Shown in pieces: positions 7,772 through 16,420 of a stretch of 64,000 bases of DNA (position 1 is the stretch's first letter; every line of letters begins with the position of its first letter). The DNA is from M3007 sp037445225 (GTDB lineage Bacteria > Bacteroidota > Bacteroidia > Chitinophagales > Saprospiraceae), in contig JBBIKW010000011.1 in NCBI GenBank assembly GCA_037445225.1, positions 1-64,000 of the forward strand, read 5' to 3'. Position numbers and translations under genes: made by a program. The notes below the pieces were generated by a model. That model was given only the letters and a program-made list of their open reading frames with translations, had not been told where the DNA came from and made no database searches.

Positions 7772-8962
7772 TCATCGAAGGGCTTGTGCTACCAAGTCCG
7801 CCGCTTCTTGGAACTCCACCGCGCCCATCACGCGCAGCCCAGAGTCGTCAATAATGCGCTTTGCAATGTCGGCATTAGTGCCCTGCAGGCGAACGATGAC
7901 CGGCACTGGAATATCGCCAATAGACTTGTAAGCGTCCACAACACCCTGCGCTACGCGATCGCAGCGCACAATACCGCCGAAAATATTGATGAGAATAGCC
8001 TTGACATTGGGATCCTTGAGAATAATCCGCATGGCTTTTTCCACGCGTTGAGCGTCGGCCGTACCGCCTACATCCAAGAAGTTAGCGGGCTCCCCACCCG
8101 AAAGCTTGATGAGGTCCATCGTGGCCATAGCTAGGCCGGCCCCGTTAACCATACAGCCCACATTCCCGTCCAACTTGACGTAGTTCAAGTCGTATTGGTG
8201 CGCCTCCACGTCGGTAGGGTCTTCCTCGTCGGTGTCGCGCCAAGCGGCCAGGTCGGGGTGGCGGAACAGCGCGTTATCGTCGAGCACCACCTTAGCATCC
8301 ACGGCGATGATCCGCTCGTCTGAGGTTTTCAGGCAAGGGTTTATCTCAAACAGAGAGGCGTCGCTGCCGATGAAGGCCGCGTATAAATTTTGGACGAAAG
8401 CCGTCATCTCTTTATGGGCAGTACCGCTCAAACCCAAGTTGAAAGCCACCTTAGCGGCTTGGAAGGGGCGCAGCCCTAATAGGGGGTCTATGTATTCCTT
8501 GAAGACGCGATCTGGAGTCTCTTCAGCCACCTTTTCAATGTCCATGCCGCCTTCCGGCGAATAAATGATGACGTTGGCATTGCACGAGCGATCGGTCAAG
8601 ATGCTGATGTAGAATTCTTGAGGCTCTGTAGGTCCAGGGTAGAAGACATCCTGGGCGACAAGCACCTTGCGCACCAACTTTCCCTGAGGAGGCGTCTGCG
8701 GTGTTTTGAGCATCATGCCGAGGATTTGCTGGGCAAGCTCGCGCGCTTCTGTAGGACTTTTAGCCAGCTTAACGCCGCCGCCTTTACCGCGTCCACCGGC
8801 GTGAATTTGCGCCTTAATCACGCACCAGTCCGACTGATACAATTCCTTTAAGCGGACGGCCGCCGCTTCGGCTTCTTCCGGTGTGTGGGCCAAAATGCCT
8901 TCTTGGATCTTAACTCCGTACGACTTGAGCAGCTCTTTGCCCTGGTATTCGTGTAAATTCAT
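7772..8962 (-). CDS. sucC: Succinyl-CoA ligase, beta subunit
   Basis: The beta subunit of succinyl-CoA synthetase (TCA cycle), which with SucD makes succinate and ATP or GTP from succinyl-CoA. The ATP-grasp part is clear (GGRGKGGGVKLAKS near residue 56), and the C-terminal ligase part contains NGAGLAMATMD and the IFGGIVRCD motif. I place the start at the ATG at 8962, giving the classic MNLHEYQGKELL beginning; a TTG two codons upstream is possible. No sucD lies nearby, so the two subunits are encoded apart. A TACCTTTG promoter box lies at 9007-9014. Confidence 0.95.
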   Translation of the reverse strand: MNLHEYQGKELLKSYGVKIQEGILAHTPEEAEAAAVRLKELYQSDWCVIKAQIHAGGRGKGGGVKLAKSPTEARELAQQILGMMLKTPQTPPQGKLVRKVLVAQDVFYPGPTEPQEFYISILTDRSCNANVIIYSPEGGMDIEKVAEETPDRVFKEYIDPLLGLRPFQAAKVAFNLGLSGTAHKEMTAFVQNLYAAFIGSDASLFEINPCLKTSDERIIAVDAKVVLDDNALFRHPDLAAWRDTDEEDPTDVEAHQYDLNYVKLDGNVGCMVNGAGLAMATMDLIKLSGGEPANFLDVGGTADAQRVEKAMRIILKDPNVKAILINIFGGIVRCDRVAQGVVDAYKSIGDIPVPVIVRLQGTNADIAKRIIDDSGLRVMGAVEFQEAADLVAQALR

Positions 8963-9006
8963 GAGCAAGATGAATTTAAAGTCTAATAGCAGATAGACGG
9001 CGGCGG

Positions 9007-9014
9007 CAAAGGTA
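9007..9014 (-). promoter_or_regulatory. -7 box for sucC
   Basis: Minus-strand TACCTTTG, a full match to TAnnTTTG, 44 bases before the sucC ATG. No clean -33 TTTG was found at the usual distance. Confidence 0.55.
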
Positions 9015-9143
9015 GCGATTGAGGCAAGAGTAAGTAAAAAGTAGCGGAATTTCTTTTAGAAATACTTCGGACGGCCAATATGTAAGGGGCTGTTTATTGT
9101 GCGAAATGCTTTGCCGAGGAGCAGAACCTACTGCTGGCTTGTC

Positions 9144-9151
9144 TACTTTTG
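9144..9151 (+). promoter_or_regulatory. -7 box for dut
   Basis: TACTTTTG lies 12 bases before the TTG codon at 9164. It overlaps the alternative TTG at 9149, which therefore cannot be the start if this box is used. Confidence 0.55.
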
Positions 9152-9163
9152 CCCGAAAAAACA

Positions 9164-9598
9164 TTGAAGGTAAAAGTGATCAATCGGTCGGGACATGCTC
9201 TCCCTCGCTACGAGACGGAAGGCAGCGCAGGCATGGATTTGAGAGCCTGTCTGGGGGAGCCCTTGGTCTTAGCGCCTTTGCAACGCGCACTGGTACCTAC
9301 GGGGCTATACGTAGAGTTGCCTATTGGCTATGAGGCTCAGATACGACCTCGCAGTGGATTAGCCTGGAAACGAGGGCTTACCTTGCTCAATGCTCCGGGA
9401 ACCATTGATAGCGACTATCGCGGCGAGATCAAATGCATCTTGGTCAACCTCTCCGATACCGAGCAGGTTATCGAACCCGGTGAGCGCATCGCTCAGATGG
9501 TTTTTGCGCGCTACGAGGCCATCGAGTGGGAGCCGGTAGACCGCTTAGAGGAAACCGATCGAGGGAGTGGCGGCTTTGGCAGTACGGGTACGGCATGA
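9164..9598 (+). CDS. dut: Deoxyuridine triphosphatase (dUTPase)
   Basis: Hydrolyses dUTP to dUMP and pyrophosphate, keeping uracil out of DNA and supplying dTMP synthesis. All five trimeric dUTPase motifs are present in order: AGMDLRA, RSGLAWK, GTIDSDYRGEIK, RIAQMVFA and the glycine-rich RGSGGFGSTG tail. No ATG is suitable. The TTG at 9164 gives the usual MKVKVINRSGH start, while the TTG at 9149 lies inside the -7 box. The 144-residue product has the normal length. The nucleotidyltransferase gene follows after 46 bases, probably in the same operon. Confidence 0.93.
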   Translation: MKVKVINRSGHALPRYETEGSAGMDLRACLGEPLVLAPLQRALVPTGLYVELPIGYEAQIRPRSGLAWKRGLTLLNAPGTIDSDYRGEIKCILVNLSDTEQVIEPGERIAQMVFARYEAIEWEPVDRLEETDRGSGGFGSTGTA

Positions 9599-9644
9599 AG
9601 CGTTCCCCCACTTACTTTTTTCGACAACCCTTTGGCGAGCATTT

Positions 9645-10652
9645 ATGAACATCATCATTCCCATGGCTGGCAAGGGCACGCGGCTGCGTCCGCACACGTT
9701 GACGGTGCCTAAGCCGCTTATTCCGGTGGCCGGCAAGCCGATTATACAGCGGCTGGTAGAAGAGCTGGCGCGAGCCTACAGCGGAGCCATTCAAACCATT
9801 GCCTTTGTGGTGGGCGATTTTGGCGCCGAGGTTGAACGCGAGTTAGTTAGCATCGCCCAAAACTTGGGCGCGCGAGGCAAGATCTTTTACCAAGAAAAAG
9901 CCCTTGGCGTAGGGCATGCCATCTATTGTGCGCGCGAAGCCCTGCGCGGGCCGTGTATGATTGCCTTTGCCGATACGCTCTTTAAGGCCGATTTTTCCTT
10001 CGACCCGCAGAGCGACGGCGTCATCTGGGTACAGCGGGTGAAAGACCCTTCGGCCTTTGGCGTGGTGCGCCTCGATAGCGAAGGCTTTATCGCGGAGTTT
10101 GTCGAAAAACCCAGCACTTTTGTCTCCGATTTAGCCATAGTGGGCATCTATTATCTGCGCCGCGGAGAGGTGCTGGCAGATGCTTTGCAATACGTTATCG
10201 GCAACGATATTAAGGAGAAAAACGAGTACCAGCTCACCACCGCATTAGAGCACTTGAGACATCGCGGCCTTCGTTTTCGCACTGGGGAGGTGGATGAATG
10301 GTTAGACTGCGGCAATAAAGAGGCGATCTTATTTTCCAATGCGCGCATGTTGGAACTCCATGCACACGAGCCGCTCATCTCCCCTAAAGCCACTGTCGAG
10401 CACAGCATCATCATTCCTCCTTGTTTTGTGGGCGATGGAGCTGTCGTGCGGCATTCGGTTATCGGGCCCTTTGTCAGCGTAGGCCATCAATCTGTGGTGG
10501 AAAGCGCCGTAATCACCAACAGCATCATTCAGAACAAATCGCATATTCGCAACGCGCTGCTGGAAAACTCGATGGTGGGCAATGTCAGCAAGTACATCGG
10601 CAGTAAAGACGAGCTCAACTTGGGCGACTACTCGCATTTATCCAAGCGCTGA
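9645..10652 (+). CDS. Sugar-phosphate nucleotidyltransferase
   Basis: A 335-residue cytoplasmic enzyme transferring a nucleotide to a sugar-1-phosphate. The N-terminal signature is intact (MAGKGTRLRPHTL followed by KPLIPVAGKP), and a C-terminal left-handed beta-helix follows from about residue 240 (HSVIGPFVSVG, SIIQNKSHI). By family it is related to RmlA/glucose-1-phosphate thymidylyltransferases and the GlmU N-domain; the exact sugar cannot be read from the sequence. The ATG at 9645 begins the conserved MNIIIPMAGKG. It shares a transcription unit with dut and is convergent with the TPM gene, 8 bases away. Confidence 0.88.
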   Translation: MNIIIPMAGKGTRLRPHTLTVPKPLIPVAGKPIIQRLVEELARAYSGAIQTIAFVVGDFGAEVERELVSIAQNLGARGKIFYQEKALGVGHAIYCAREALRGPCMIAFADTLFKADFSFDPQSDGVIWVQRVKDPSAFGVVRLDSEGFIAEFVEKPSTFVSDLAIVGIYYLRRGEVLADALQYVIGNDIKEKNEYQLTTALEHLRHRGLRFRTGEVDEWLDCGNKEAILFSNARMLELHAHEPLISPKATVEHSIIIPPCFVGDGAVVRHSVIGPFVSVGHQSVVESAVITNSIIQNKSHIRNALLENSMVGNVSKYIGSKDELNLGDYSHLSKR

Positions 10653-10660
10653 GGCATGCA

Positions 10661-11458
10661 CTACCAGCTGCCGCCGGCACCTCCGCCGCCAAAGGAACCG
10701 CCGCCAAAAGAGCGCCCACCGCCAAAAGAACCGCCGCCGAAGGAGCCCCCGCCGAAAAAGCCCCCCCTCCAAGCGCCACCTCGATCGGTGCGCGTCGGCG
10801 CGCGGTAGATGGGACCAGATCCCGCATATAAGATGCCTTTGCGCACCAGAAAACTCAAGAATAGGAACAACAACAGTACCAACAGGATGAAGAGCAGCAC
10901 TACCCACCCTGGAACGGATATGGATTGCGGATCGGCTGCGCGAAATTCGCCGGCCAGCGCAGCTGTAATCCCGTCTAAACCGGCGTTTATCCCTTCAAAG
11001 TAACGCCCCTCTTTAAAACGTGGGATCATGAGATAGCGCACAATCTGCCCGGCCGTAATGTCGGGCAGAGCACCCTCGACCCCGTATCCCGTAGCGATAA
11101 AGACGCCGCGCTGGGGTGGTTCGGTGACGATGAGCACGACTACGCCGTTGTTCTTGCTTTTGCGCCCTACGCCCCAGCGGTTTCCCAGTTCAAAGGCATA
11201 TGAGGCGCGGTCGTAGTCGCCGATGTCGGGGCGGATCATCACCACGATCTCTGTAGAAGTGGTGTCGGCATAGCGGCGCAAGCGTTCCTCTAAGAAAGCA
11301 CGCTCCGAGGGGCTCAACCAACCCGAGTAGTCGTGCACAAACACGGCCGGCTCAGGCTTAGGAGGAAATAATTCTTGGGCACTTAGCCGTCCTACCTTTG
11401 CCCATGTTAGGAGCAGCATCAGCCCGTACCACAGGAGCCTCTGCTTAGCGCCCGCCAT
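10661..11458 (-). CDS. TPM domain protein with Gly-rich tail
   Basis: An exported, membrane-anchored TPM (Psb32/MOLO-1 fold) protein of about 265 residues. It has an N-terminal signal sequence, the TPM domain with TEIVVMIRPD and NNGVVVLI segments, one strong C-terminal transmembrane helix (VVLLFILLVLLLFLF), and a tail of repeated GGGSF units encoded by a C-rich, repeat-like stretch near 10680-10760. I chose the ATG at 11458, just before the signal sequence, giving a 14-base overlap with the upstream TPM gene; starts at 11482 or 11533 are possible. It is the third gene of a lemA-TPM-TPM operon. The function of such sets is poorly known. Confidence 0.82.
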   Translation of the reverse strand: MAGAKQRLLWYGLMLLLTWAKVGRLSAQELFPPKPEPAVFVHDYSGWLSPSERAFLEERLRRYADTTSTEIVVMIRPDIGDYDRASYAFELGNRWGVGRKSKNNGVVVLIVTEPPQRGVFIATGYGVEGALPDITAGQIVRYLMIPRFKEGRYFEGINAGLDGITAALAGEFRAADPQSISVPGWVVLLFILLVLLLFLFLSFLVRKGILYAGSGPIYRAPTRTDRGGAWRGGFFGGGSFGGGSFGGGRSFGGGSFGGGGAGGSW

Positions 11459-11879
11459 AGATGATATCGTCTCGAAGCTCATTGTCGTTTTGATGGGCAT
11501 CTGCAGGAAAGTATTCGCGCAGCTTCGCGCCAATTTGCTCGATGACGCGGCAAATACCCTCGCAGGCTTTTCCGCGCTGCAGATGGTGTTGGAGCAGCGC
11601 TTTTTCTGCTTCCCAGAAGGAAAGTCCTACGCGCTGGTGAATACCCACATCGCCCCAGATAGCGAAGAGGTGCGATTTTTCTGCGAGGTAGATGAGCACG
11701 GCGTTGCGCTGGCGCGTGTGATATAGGCCAAAGAGCCGAAAGACTTCCTCCGCGCGCTCCACGGGATGATCTCGGTCGCAAAAATCCTCCACATAGACGC
11801 AGATCTCGCCGCTGGTATGTTCTTCAGCGGCGCGAATGGACTCGCGAATGCGCGCCTCCTGCTCGGGGGTAAAAAGCAT
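11445..11879 (-). CDS. TPM domain protein, short
   Basis: A 144-residue protein consisting almost only of a TPM domain (TSGEICVYVED, NAVLIYLAEKSHLFAIWGD). There is no signal peptide and no membrane helix, so it should act in the cytoplasm or with its partner. It lies between lemA (6 bases upstream) and the membrane-anchored TPM protein (overlapping by 14 bases), so the three are likely translated from one mRNA and act together. LemA and TPM proteins commonly co-occur. Confidence 0.85.
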   Translation of the reverse strand: MLFTPEQEARIRESIRAAEEHTSGEICVYVEDFCDRDHPVERAEEVFRLFGLYHTRQRNAVLIYLAEKSHLFAIWGDVGIHQRVGLSFWEAEKALLQHHLQRGKACEGICRVIEQIGAKLREYFPADAHQNDNELRDDIIYGGR

Positions 11880-11885
11880 AAGAAT

Positions 11886-12479
11886 TTAGAATTTAACCTG
11901 CGGTGCTTTCTCCGCCCCAGGCGTCGATTGAAAATATGCCTTAGGAGAAAAGCCCATCATGCCAGCGTACAAGTTAGCCGGAAAGCGGCGGACGTAGCTG
12001 TTGTATTGGCCTACCACTTCGTTGAAATTTTTACGCTCCACGGCGATGCGGTTTTCTGTACCCTCTAGCTGTGTCTGCAAGCTGAGGAAGTTTTCGTTGG
12101 CTTTTAGGTTGGGATAGTTTTCAGCCACTGCCAGCAAGCGTCCCAATGCAGAGCTCAGTGCCCCTTGGGCTTGTTCGTAGCGCTGCAGGTTTTCAGGCGT
12201 AAGTTCATCGGCCTGTATGGTTACGCGCGTAGCGTTGGCGCGTGCCTCTACGACAGCTTGGAGCGTTGACTTTTCAAACTCCGCGTATCCTTTCACCGTT
12301 TCCACAAGGTTAGGAATGAGGTCCATGCGGCGCTGATACTGGTTCTCTACCTGAGACCAGGCCTTTTTCACTTGCTCATCTTTTTGTACTAAAGCGTTGT
12401 AGGTGTTGCACATATTGAAGCCCAATACTAAGAGAAGGCCGATGAACACCAGGGGAAGCCATTTGCGAAAGGTCTCCAT
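11886..12479 (-). CDS. lemA: LemA family protein
   Basis: A 197-residue LemA protein with one N-terminal membrane helix (LPLVFIGLLLVLGF) and a helical body with the family signature: YNALVQKDEQVKKAWSQVE, RRMDLIPNLVETVKGYA, and a C-terminal RRFPANLYAGMMGF near residue 164. It is first in the lemA-TPM-TPM operon, suggesting an envelope-associated role. The ATG at 12479 gives the normal family length. A minus-strand TATTTTCG-like box lies about 40 bases upstream, one base off the -7 consensus. Confidence 0.93.
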   Translation of the reverse strand: METFRKWLPLVFIGLLLVLGFNMCNTYNALVQKDEQVKKAWSQVENQYQRRMDLIPNLVETVKGYAEFEKSTLQAVVEARANATRVTIQADELTPENLQRYEQAQGALSSALGRLLAVAENYPNLKANENFLSLQTQLEGTENRIAVERKNFNEVVGQYNSYVRRFPANLYAGMMGFSPKAYFQSTPGAEKAPQVKF

Positions 12480-12542
12480 AGTTTTGTTTCGTGTAGTGAA
12501 TGAGGAAAAGGTGTGGCGAAAATAGCGCTGCGTACGGATAAG

Positions 12543-13298
12543 TTAGGATTTATCTCGTCCAGCGGAGCAAAAAGCGGCTAAGATGCCGGCAGCGACAGCG
12601 GCATTCAACGACTCGGCGCGGCTCTCTGGCGCCCGCGGGATAGTGATGCGATGCGTCAGATAGCGCTCCGTAGCAGGGCGGATCCCTTCGCTTTCGCTGC
12701 CGATAACAAAGAGCGCGTTTGTGGGAATGTTCATTTTGAGGACATTTTCACCATCGAGCGTCGCACCCACTACGGGTGTTTCCCCTCGCATGGGCAGGAG
12801 GGCTTTTAAGGAGATCTCCGCTACAGGAATGCGCAAGATAGCTCCCATGCTCGCCTGCACAACCTTCGGACTAAATAGGTCGGCGCTGTCGGGCGAACAA
12901 TAGACGCCGACAAAGCCAAACCAATCGGCAATGCGCAACAGCGTACCCATGTTGCCTGGGTCGCGCAACCCATCGGCATAAAAGGCGGGCCCTCTCTCAA
13001 CGGTCGATACAGAAGGTTGCTCTGCCACTGCTAATACGCCCGGAGGCGTGGTAAGCGCCGATATTTTGCGCAGATCTTTTTCGGATATCAACTGAAAGCG
13101 TTCACCTGCGCGCTCGACCAGCTCGCAGTGTGCTGCAGCCCAAGCTTCTGTAGCGTATACGGCGTGCGGGCGTACGCGCTGCTGCTGGAGCAACTCCGCA
13201 ACTAGCTTTGCCCCCTCAAGCACAAACATTCGGTATTTTTGCCGGAACTTCTTGTGTCGTAAAGCCGTCAGGAATTTTAACTGTCGAGCTGAAAGCAT
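12543..13298 (-). CDS. SpoU/TrmH family RNA 2'-O-methyltransferase
   Basis: A SAM-dependent ribose methyltransferase of the SPOUT (knotted) class, 251 residues. An N-terminal substrate-binding region (KYRMFVLEGAKLVAELL) precedes the catalytic domain. Its three motifs are intact: DGLRDPGNMGTLLRIADWFG near 140, VIGSESEGIRPA near 197, and ESRAESLNAAVAAGI at the end. The target rRNA or tRNA base cannot be assigned; RlmB-like 23S rRNA methylation is one possibility. It is divergent from tamL, with 47 bases between the two start codons. Confidence 0.9.
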   Translation of the reverse strand: MLSARQLKFLTALRHKKFRQKYRMFVLEGAKLVAELLQQQRVRPHAVYATEAWAAAHCELVERAGERFQLISEKDLRKISALTTPPGVLAVAEQPSVSTVERGPAFYADGLRDPGNMGTLLRIADWFGFVGVYCSPDSADLFSPKVVQASMGAILRIPVAEISLKALLPMRGETPVVGATLDGENVLKMNIPTNALFVIGSESEGIRPATERYLTHRITIPRAPESRAESLNAAVAAGILAAFCSAGRDKS

Positions 13299-13345
13299 GT
13301 TTTTTCAAGCGCCTCGCTGTAGAGGAACATCCACGGCAAGTTTAC

Positions 13346-15757
13346 ATGCAAATACGCAAGCCATACCTCTCGGGACCATTTTTTGTTACTTTTTTCCTCA
13401 TAGTAGGGCTTTTCTTGCCGGGATGTAGTGTATCCAAATACATGAGTGCCGAAGGTACTCCTCCTCTGTTGCGCAGGAACGTCTTGAATATTCGAAGTCC
13501 TCAGCCGCTGCCTATAGATGTCAAAGCCTCCTTACAATCGGAGCTCAGTAGCTTTTACCGCCAAAAGCTCAACGAGCGCAGTTTGCTCGCTTTTGGAACG
13601 CCCGTTCGCCTATGGTGGTATTTCCGATATAAAGACAAGGACTCGCGCTTTGCCCGATGGGTGCTCAAGCGGATTGCCGAACCACCTACCTTCTTTGACG
13701 AAGATCTCAGCCGACGCACGGCAGAGAATTTTCGAAACTACCTTCGGCAACGCGGGTATTTGGAGGCGCGCACCTACTACGAGACGCGCTACAAGGAGCA
13801 TGTCCGTCGAAAAAAAAGCGCCTCTCCTCAGCGGTGGAGAGAAGCTTCTGTCTCCTATTTCGTCGACTTAGGTCGACAGTATACGGTTGCCTCCGTCTCC
13901 TTCTCTAGCCCGGATACCCAGATCCATCGCATCTTGCAAGAGACGGCTGGCGGCTCCCTCCTCAAACGCGAGGCGCCCTTGGATAAAAATCTCTTCGAGG
14001 CGGAGAAAAACCGCATCGCGTATATCCTCAAAAACCGAGGCTATGCCCTGTTCCAGCCCTCCTCCATAGAATTTGTAGGGGACAGCTCCGGCACCAAGAC
14101 CCACATTACCGCCACGGTAGACGTCCCTACCGATTCGGCCTCTAATCGCATATACCGCATAGGTAATGTAGCAGTTTTTGTGGAATTTGTTCCAGAGTTA
14201 GTGGGCATGGGGCGCGACACCACCTTAGAGGGTATTTATTTTACCACCTCTTCCTCCCAATTTGCCGTCCGACCGGAGCGCTTATTATCGGTCATCGCTT
14301 TTCGCCCCGACTCGCTATACCGACAGGAGGACTTCGACCGAACGGTTCGAGACCTGAATACCTTAGGCGTTTTCCAGTTTGTCACGGTGCGTCCTCAACC
14401 CGACTCGATTGCCTTAGGGCGGATCCACATCACCATCTCCATGTCGCTCAATGAGCGTTTGTCGATAGGAACGGGGGTGGACTTAAACTCTTCTAACTCT
14501 AACGACAATTTTTCCGGCAATAATTTGTTAGGGGCCTCTGCTTATCTGTCGGTAGATCACCGCAATTTACTCTTGGGAGCAGAAAATCTGCGCAGCGACC
14601 TGTCGTACGGTATCGAGTTGAACTTACCCAGTTTAACGAGCATCTTCTCTCAAGAGTTTCGCTTTCAGAACGAGCTGCTTTTCCCACGCTACTTCGACTA
14701 TTTCAATCTATGGAGCCGCTTAAACCGCTGGCACTTAGTACCTGACCGCTTCCACGAGCGATTGCGGCGCGATGGGCGGGTGCGCATGGCACTCAATTAC
14801 AGTCTGTTGGATTTGAGGAATTTGTATACGAACAATTTGCTCAGTGCCGCTTGGGGCTACAGCTTCCGCTTGGGCAATGAGCATCATTTGGTATTTGACC
14901 ACGTTGGGATCGATATCTTGAGTTCTCAAGCGCGTGGGGGCTTTGCTTCCATAGTGGCAAACAACGAGCTGTTGCGACGCAGTCTTGAACCTCAGCTGTT
15001 TACGGGCTTCTTGCTCCGATCGCTCACTTACACTTATTTGGGGCGACCCAACGTATTTGGAGAGCGGTGGTTCTTTCGCTGGCATACTGACCTGTCTGGA
15101 ATAGAGGCACATCTACTCAACCAGCTGTGGGCGTTGCGCTTTGGGCAACAAGAGTGGTCGATAGGTGGGCTGCAATTCTCCAAGTACCTGCGCTTGGAGC
15201 TGTCGGGCAGCTACACGCGCGCCTTCACTAAAGATCTGGCGGGCGTGTTGCACCTGCGCAGTGGCCTCGCCTTGCCCTTTGGCGGTGCTCGCACGGTTCC
15301 TTACGTCAAGCAATTTTTCGTCGGAGGGCCATCCAGCCTGCGCGCCTGGCGCATTCGAGAGCTAGGTCCTGGCGGCTACATTCCACCCGACACCTTGCGC
15401 CCACCCTTTTTCCAAGCTGGAGACGTCCGCCTAGAATTTAATGGGGAACTGCGCTTCCCTATTTTTTGGTGGATGAAAGGAGCTGTTTTTGTAGATGGCG
15501 GAAATATTTGGACCTTACTCCCCGACGCTCAACGTCCCAACTCAGCGCTGCGCTGGGATTTTTTTCAAAATATCGCCATAGGCACGGGTTTTGGAGTGCG
15601 CCTCGATTTTAACTACTTTGTGTTTCGCTTCGATTGGGGAATAAAAGTCCGTAATCCCTACCGAAATCCGGAAAATGGAAATTACTGGATCGATTGGAGG
15701 CGCTATCGCTGGCGCGACATCAGCAATTTTAATATTGCTATCGGCTATCCCTTTTAG
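13346..15757 (+). CDS. tamL: TamL-like outer-membrane assembly lipoprotein
   Basis: An 803-residue BamA/TamA superfamily (Omp85) protein. It begins with a lipoprotein signal peptide with lipobox LPGC, unusual for Omp85 proteins but typical of the Bacteroidota TamL. POTRA-like domains occupy roughly residues 60-380, and the remainder is the 16-strand barrel, with the conserved GGPSSLRAWRIRELGPG (a VRGY/F-like region) and a final aromatic residue (Phe). In the family, TamL works with TamB in moving outer-membrane proteins or lipids. No tamB is in the window. The ATG at 13346 gives the signal peptide; upstream codons in the same frame are antisense to the methyltransferase gene. Confidence 0.85.
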   Translation: MQIRKPYLSGPFFVTFFLIVGLFLPGCSVSKYMSAEGTPPLLRRNVLNIRSPQPLPIDVKASLQSELSSFYRQKLNERSLLAFGTPVRLWWYFRYKDKDSRFARWVLKRIAEPPTFFDEDLSRRTAENFRNYLRQRGYLEARTYYETRYKEHVRRKKSASPQRWREASVSYFVDLGRQYTVASVSFSSPDTQIHRILQETAGGSLLKREAPLDKNLFEAEKNRIAYILKNRGYALFQPSSIEFVGDSSGTKTHITATVDVPTDSASNRIYRIGNVAVFVEFVPELVGMGRDTTLEGIYFTTSSSQFAVRPERLLSVIAFRPDSLYRQEDFDRTVRDLNTLGVFQFVTVRPQPDSIALGRIHITISMSLNERLSIGTGVDLNSSNSNDNFSGNNLLGASAYLSVDHRNLLLGAENLRSDLSYGIELNLPSLTSIFSQEFRFQNELLFPRYFDYFNLWSRLNRWHLVPDRFHERLRRDGRVRMALNYSLLDLRNLYTNNLLSAAWGYSFRLGNEHHLVFDHVGIDILSSQARGGFASIVANNELLRRSLEPQLFTGFLLRSLTYTYLGRPNVFGERWFFRWHTDLSGIEAHLLNQLWALRFGQQEWSIGGLQFSKYLRLELSGSYTRAFTKDLAGVLHLRSGLALPFGGARTVPYVKQFFVGGPSSLRAWRIRELGPGGYIPPDTLRPPFFQAGDVRLEFNGELRFPIFWWMKGAVFVDGGNIWTLLPDAQRPNSALRWDFFQNIAIGTGFGVRLDFNYFVFRFDWGIKVRNPYRNPENGNYWIDWRRYRWRDISNFNIAIGYPF

Positions 15758-15851
15758 AGGCGGGAAAAATTCAGGAAGAGGTGCTATTCTTGTGCCGATA
15801 AATGGCGCGGCGCGGCATGTCCTAAGCAACGAAACGAAGCGCTGTCCCGTA

Positions 15852-16418
15852 ATGGCATATAAACACAAAGAAAGGGAAGATGACAGCATCCGCGAATTGC
15901 TGCTTCAGTGCAGGCAGCAACAGCGGAGTGCCCAGTATCAGGTACACCGTCTCTTCTATAGCTATGCTATGAGCATAGCGCGGCGATACATTAGCAGCTT
16001 GGAGACAGCAGAGGAGGTGGTAAATGACGCCTTCTTCAAGGTCTTTACGAAGCTAGACCGATACGAGGAGGGCATGCCCTTTCGCTTTTGGTTGCGACGT
16101 ATCGTCATCAATACTGCCATCGACCGCTTGCGCAGTTCGCTGCAGTTAGGGCCGTTGGAAGCATGGAGCGAGACCTATGAAGCTACAGAGGAAAACGGTA
16201 TCTTGGAAGAACTCACGCGCGAGCAGATTTTGGCCCTGCTCGACCGCTTACCTCCTGCTTATCGCACCGTCTTCAATCTCTTTGTGGTGGATGGCTTCAC
16301 GCACGACGAAATCGCTCAAATACTGAACATCAGCCCCGGAACATCGAAATCAAACTTATCGCGCGCTCGACAACATCTGCGCACCCTATTTGCAAACGAC
16401 TTTAAATTTAAGAAATAG
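15852..16418 (+). CDS. ECF-type RNA polymerase sigma factor
   Basis: A 188-residue extracytoplasmic-function sigma factor. Region 2 shows LETAEEVVNDAFFKVF and RFWLRRIVINTAIDRLR. Region 4 shows LPPAYRTVFNLFVVDGFTHDEIA and the helix-turn-helix ending SNLSRARQHLR. The ATG at 15852 begins the protein; the open frame extends further upstream into tamL but that part is not sigma-like. The next gene starts 2 bases after the stop and has an anti-sigma-like N-terminus, so the pair is probably a signalling unit. The promoters it controls are unknown. Confidence 0.92.
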   Translation: MAYKHKEREDDSIRELLLQCRQQQRSAQYQVHRLFYSYAMSIARRYISSLETAEEVVNDAFFKVFTKLDRYEEGMPFRFWLRRIVINTAIDRLRSSLQLGPLEAWSETYEATEENGILEELTREQILALLDRLPPAYRTVFNLFVVDGFTHDEIAQILNISPGTSKSNLSRARQHLRTLFANDFKFKK

Positions 16419-16420
16419 AT

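Noticed and set aside
10670..10790. Possible simple-sequence repeat or mobile element end (C-rich repeats)
   Set aside because: The stretch encodes the GGGSF-repeat tail of the TPM protein in frame and needs no other explanation.
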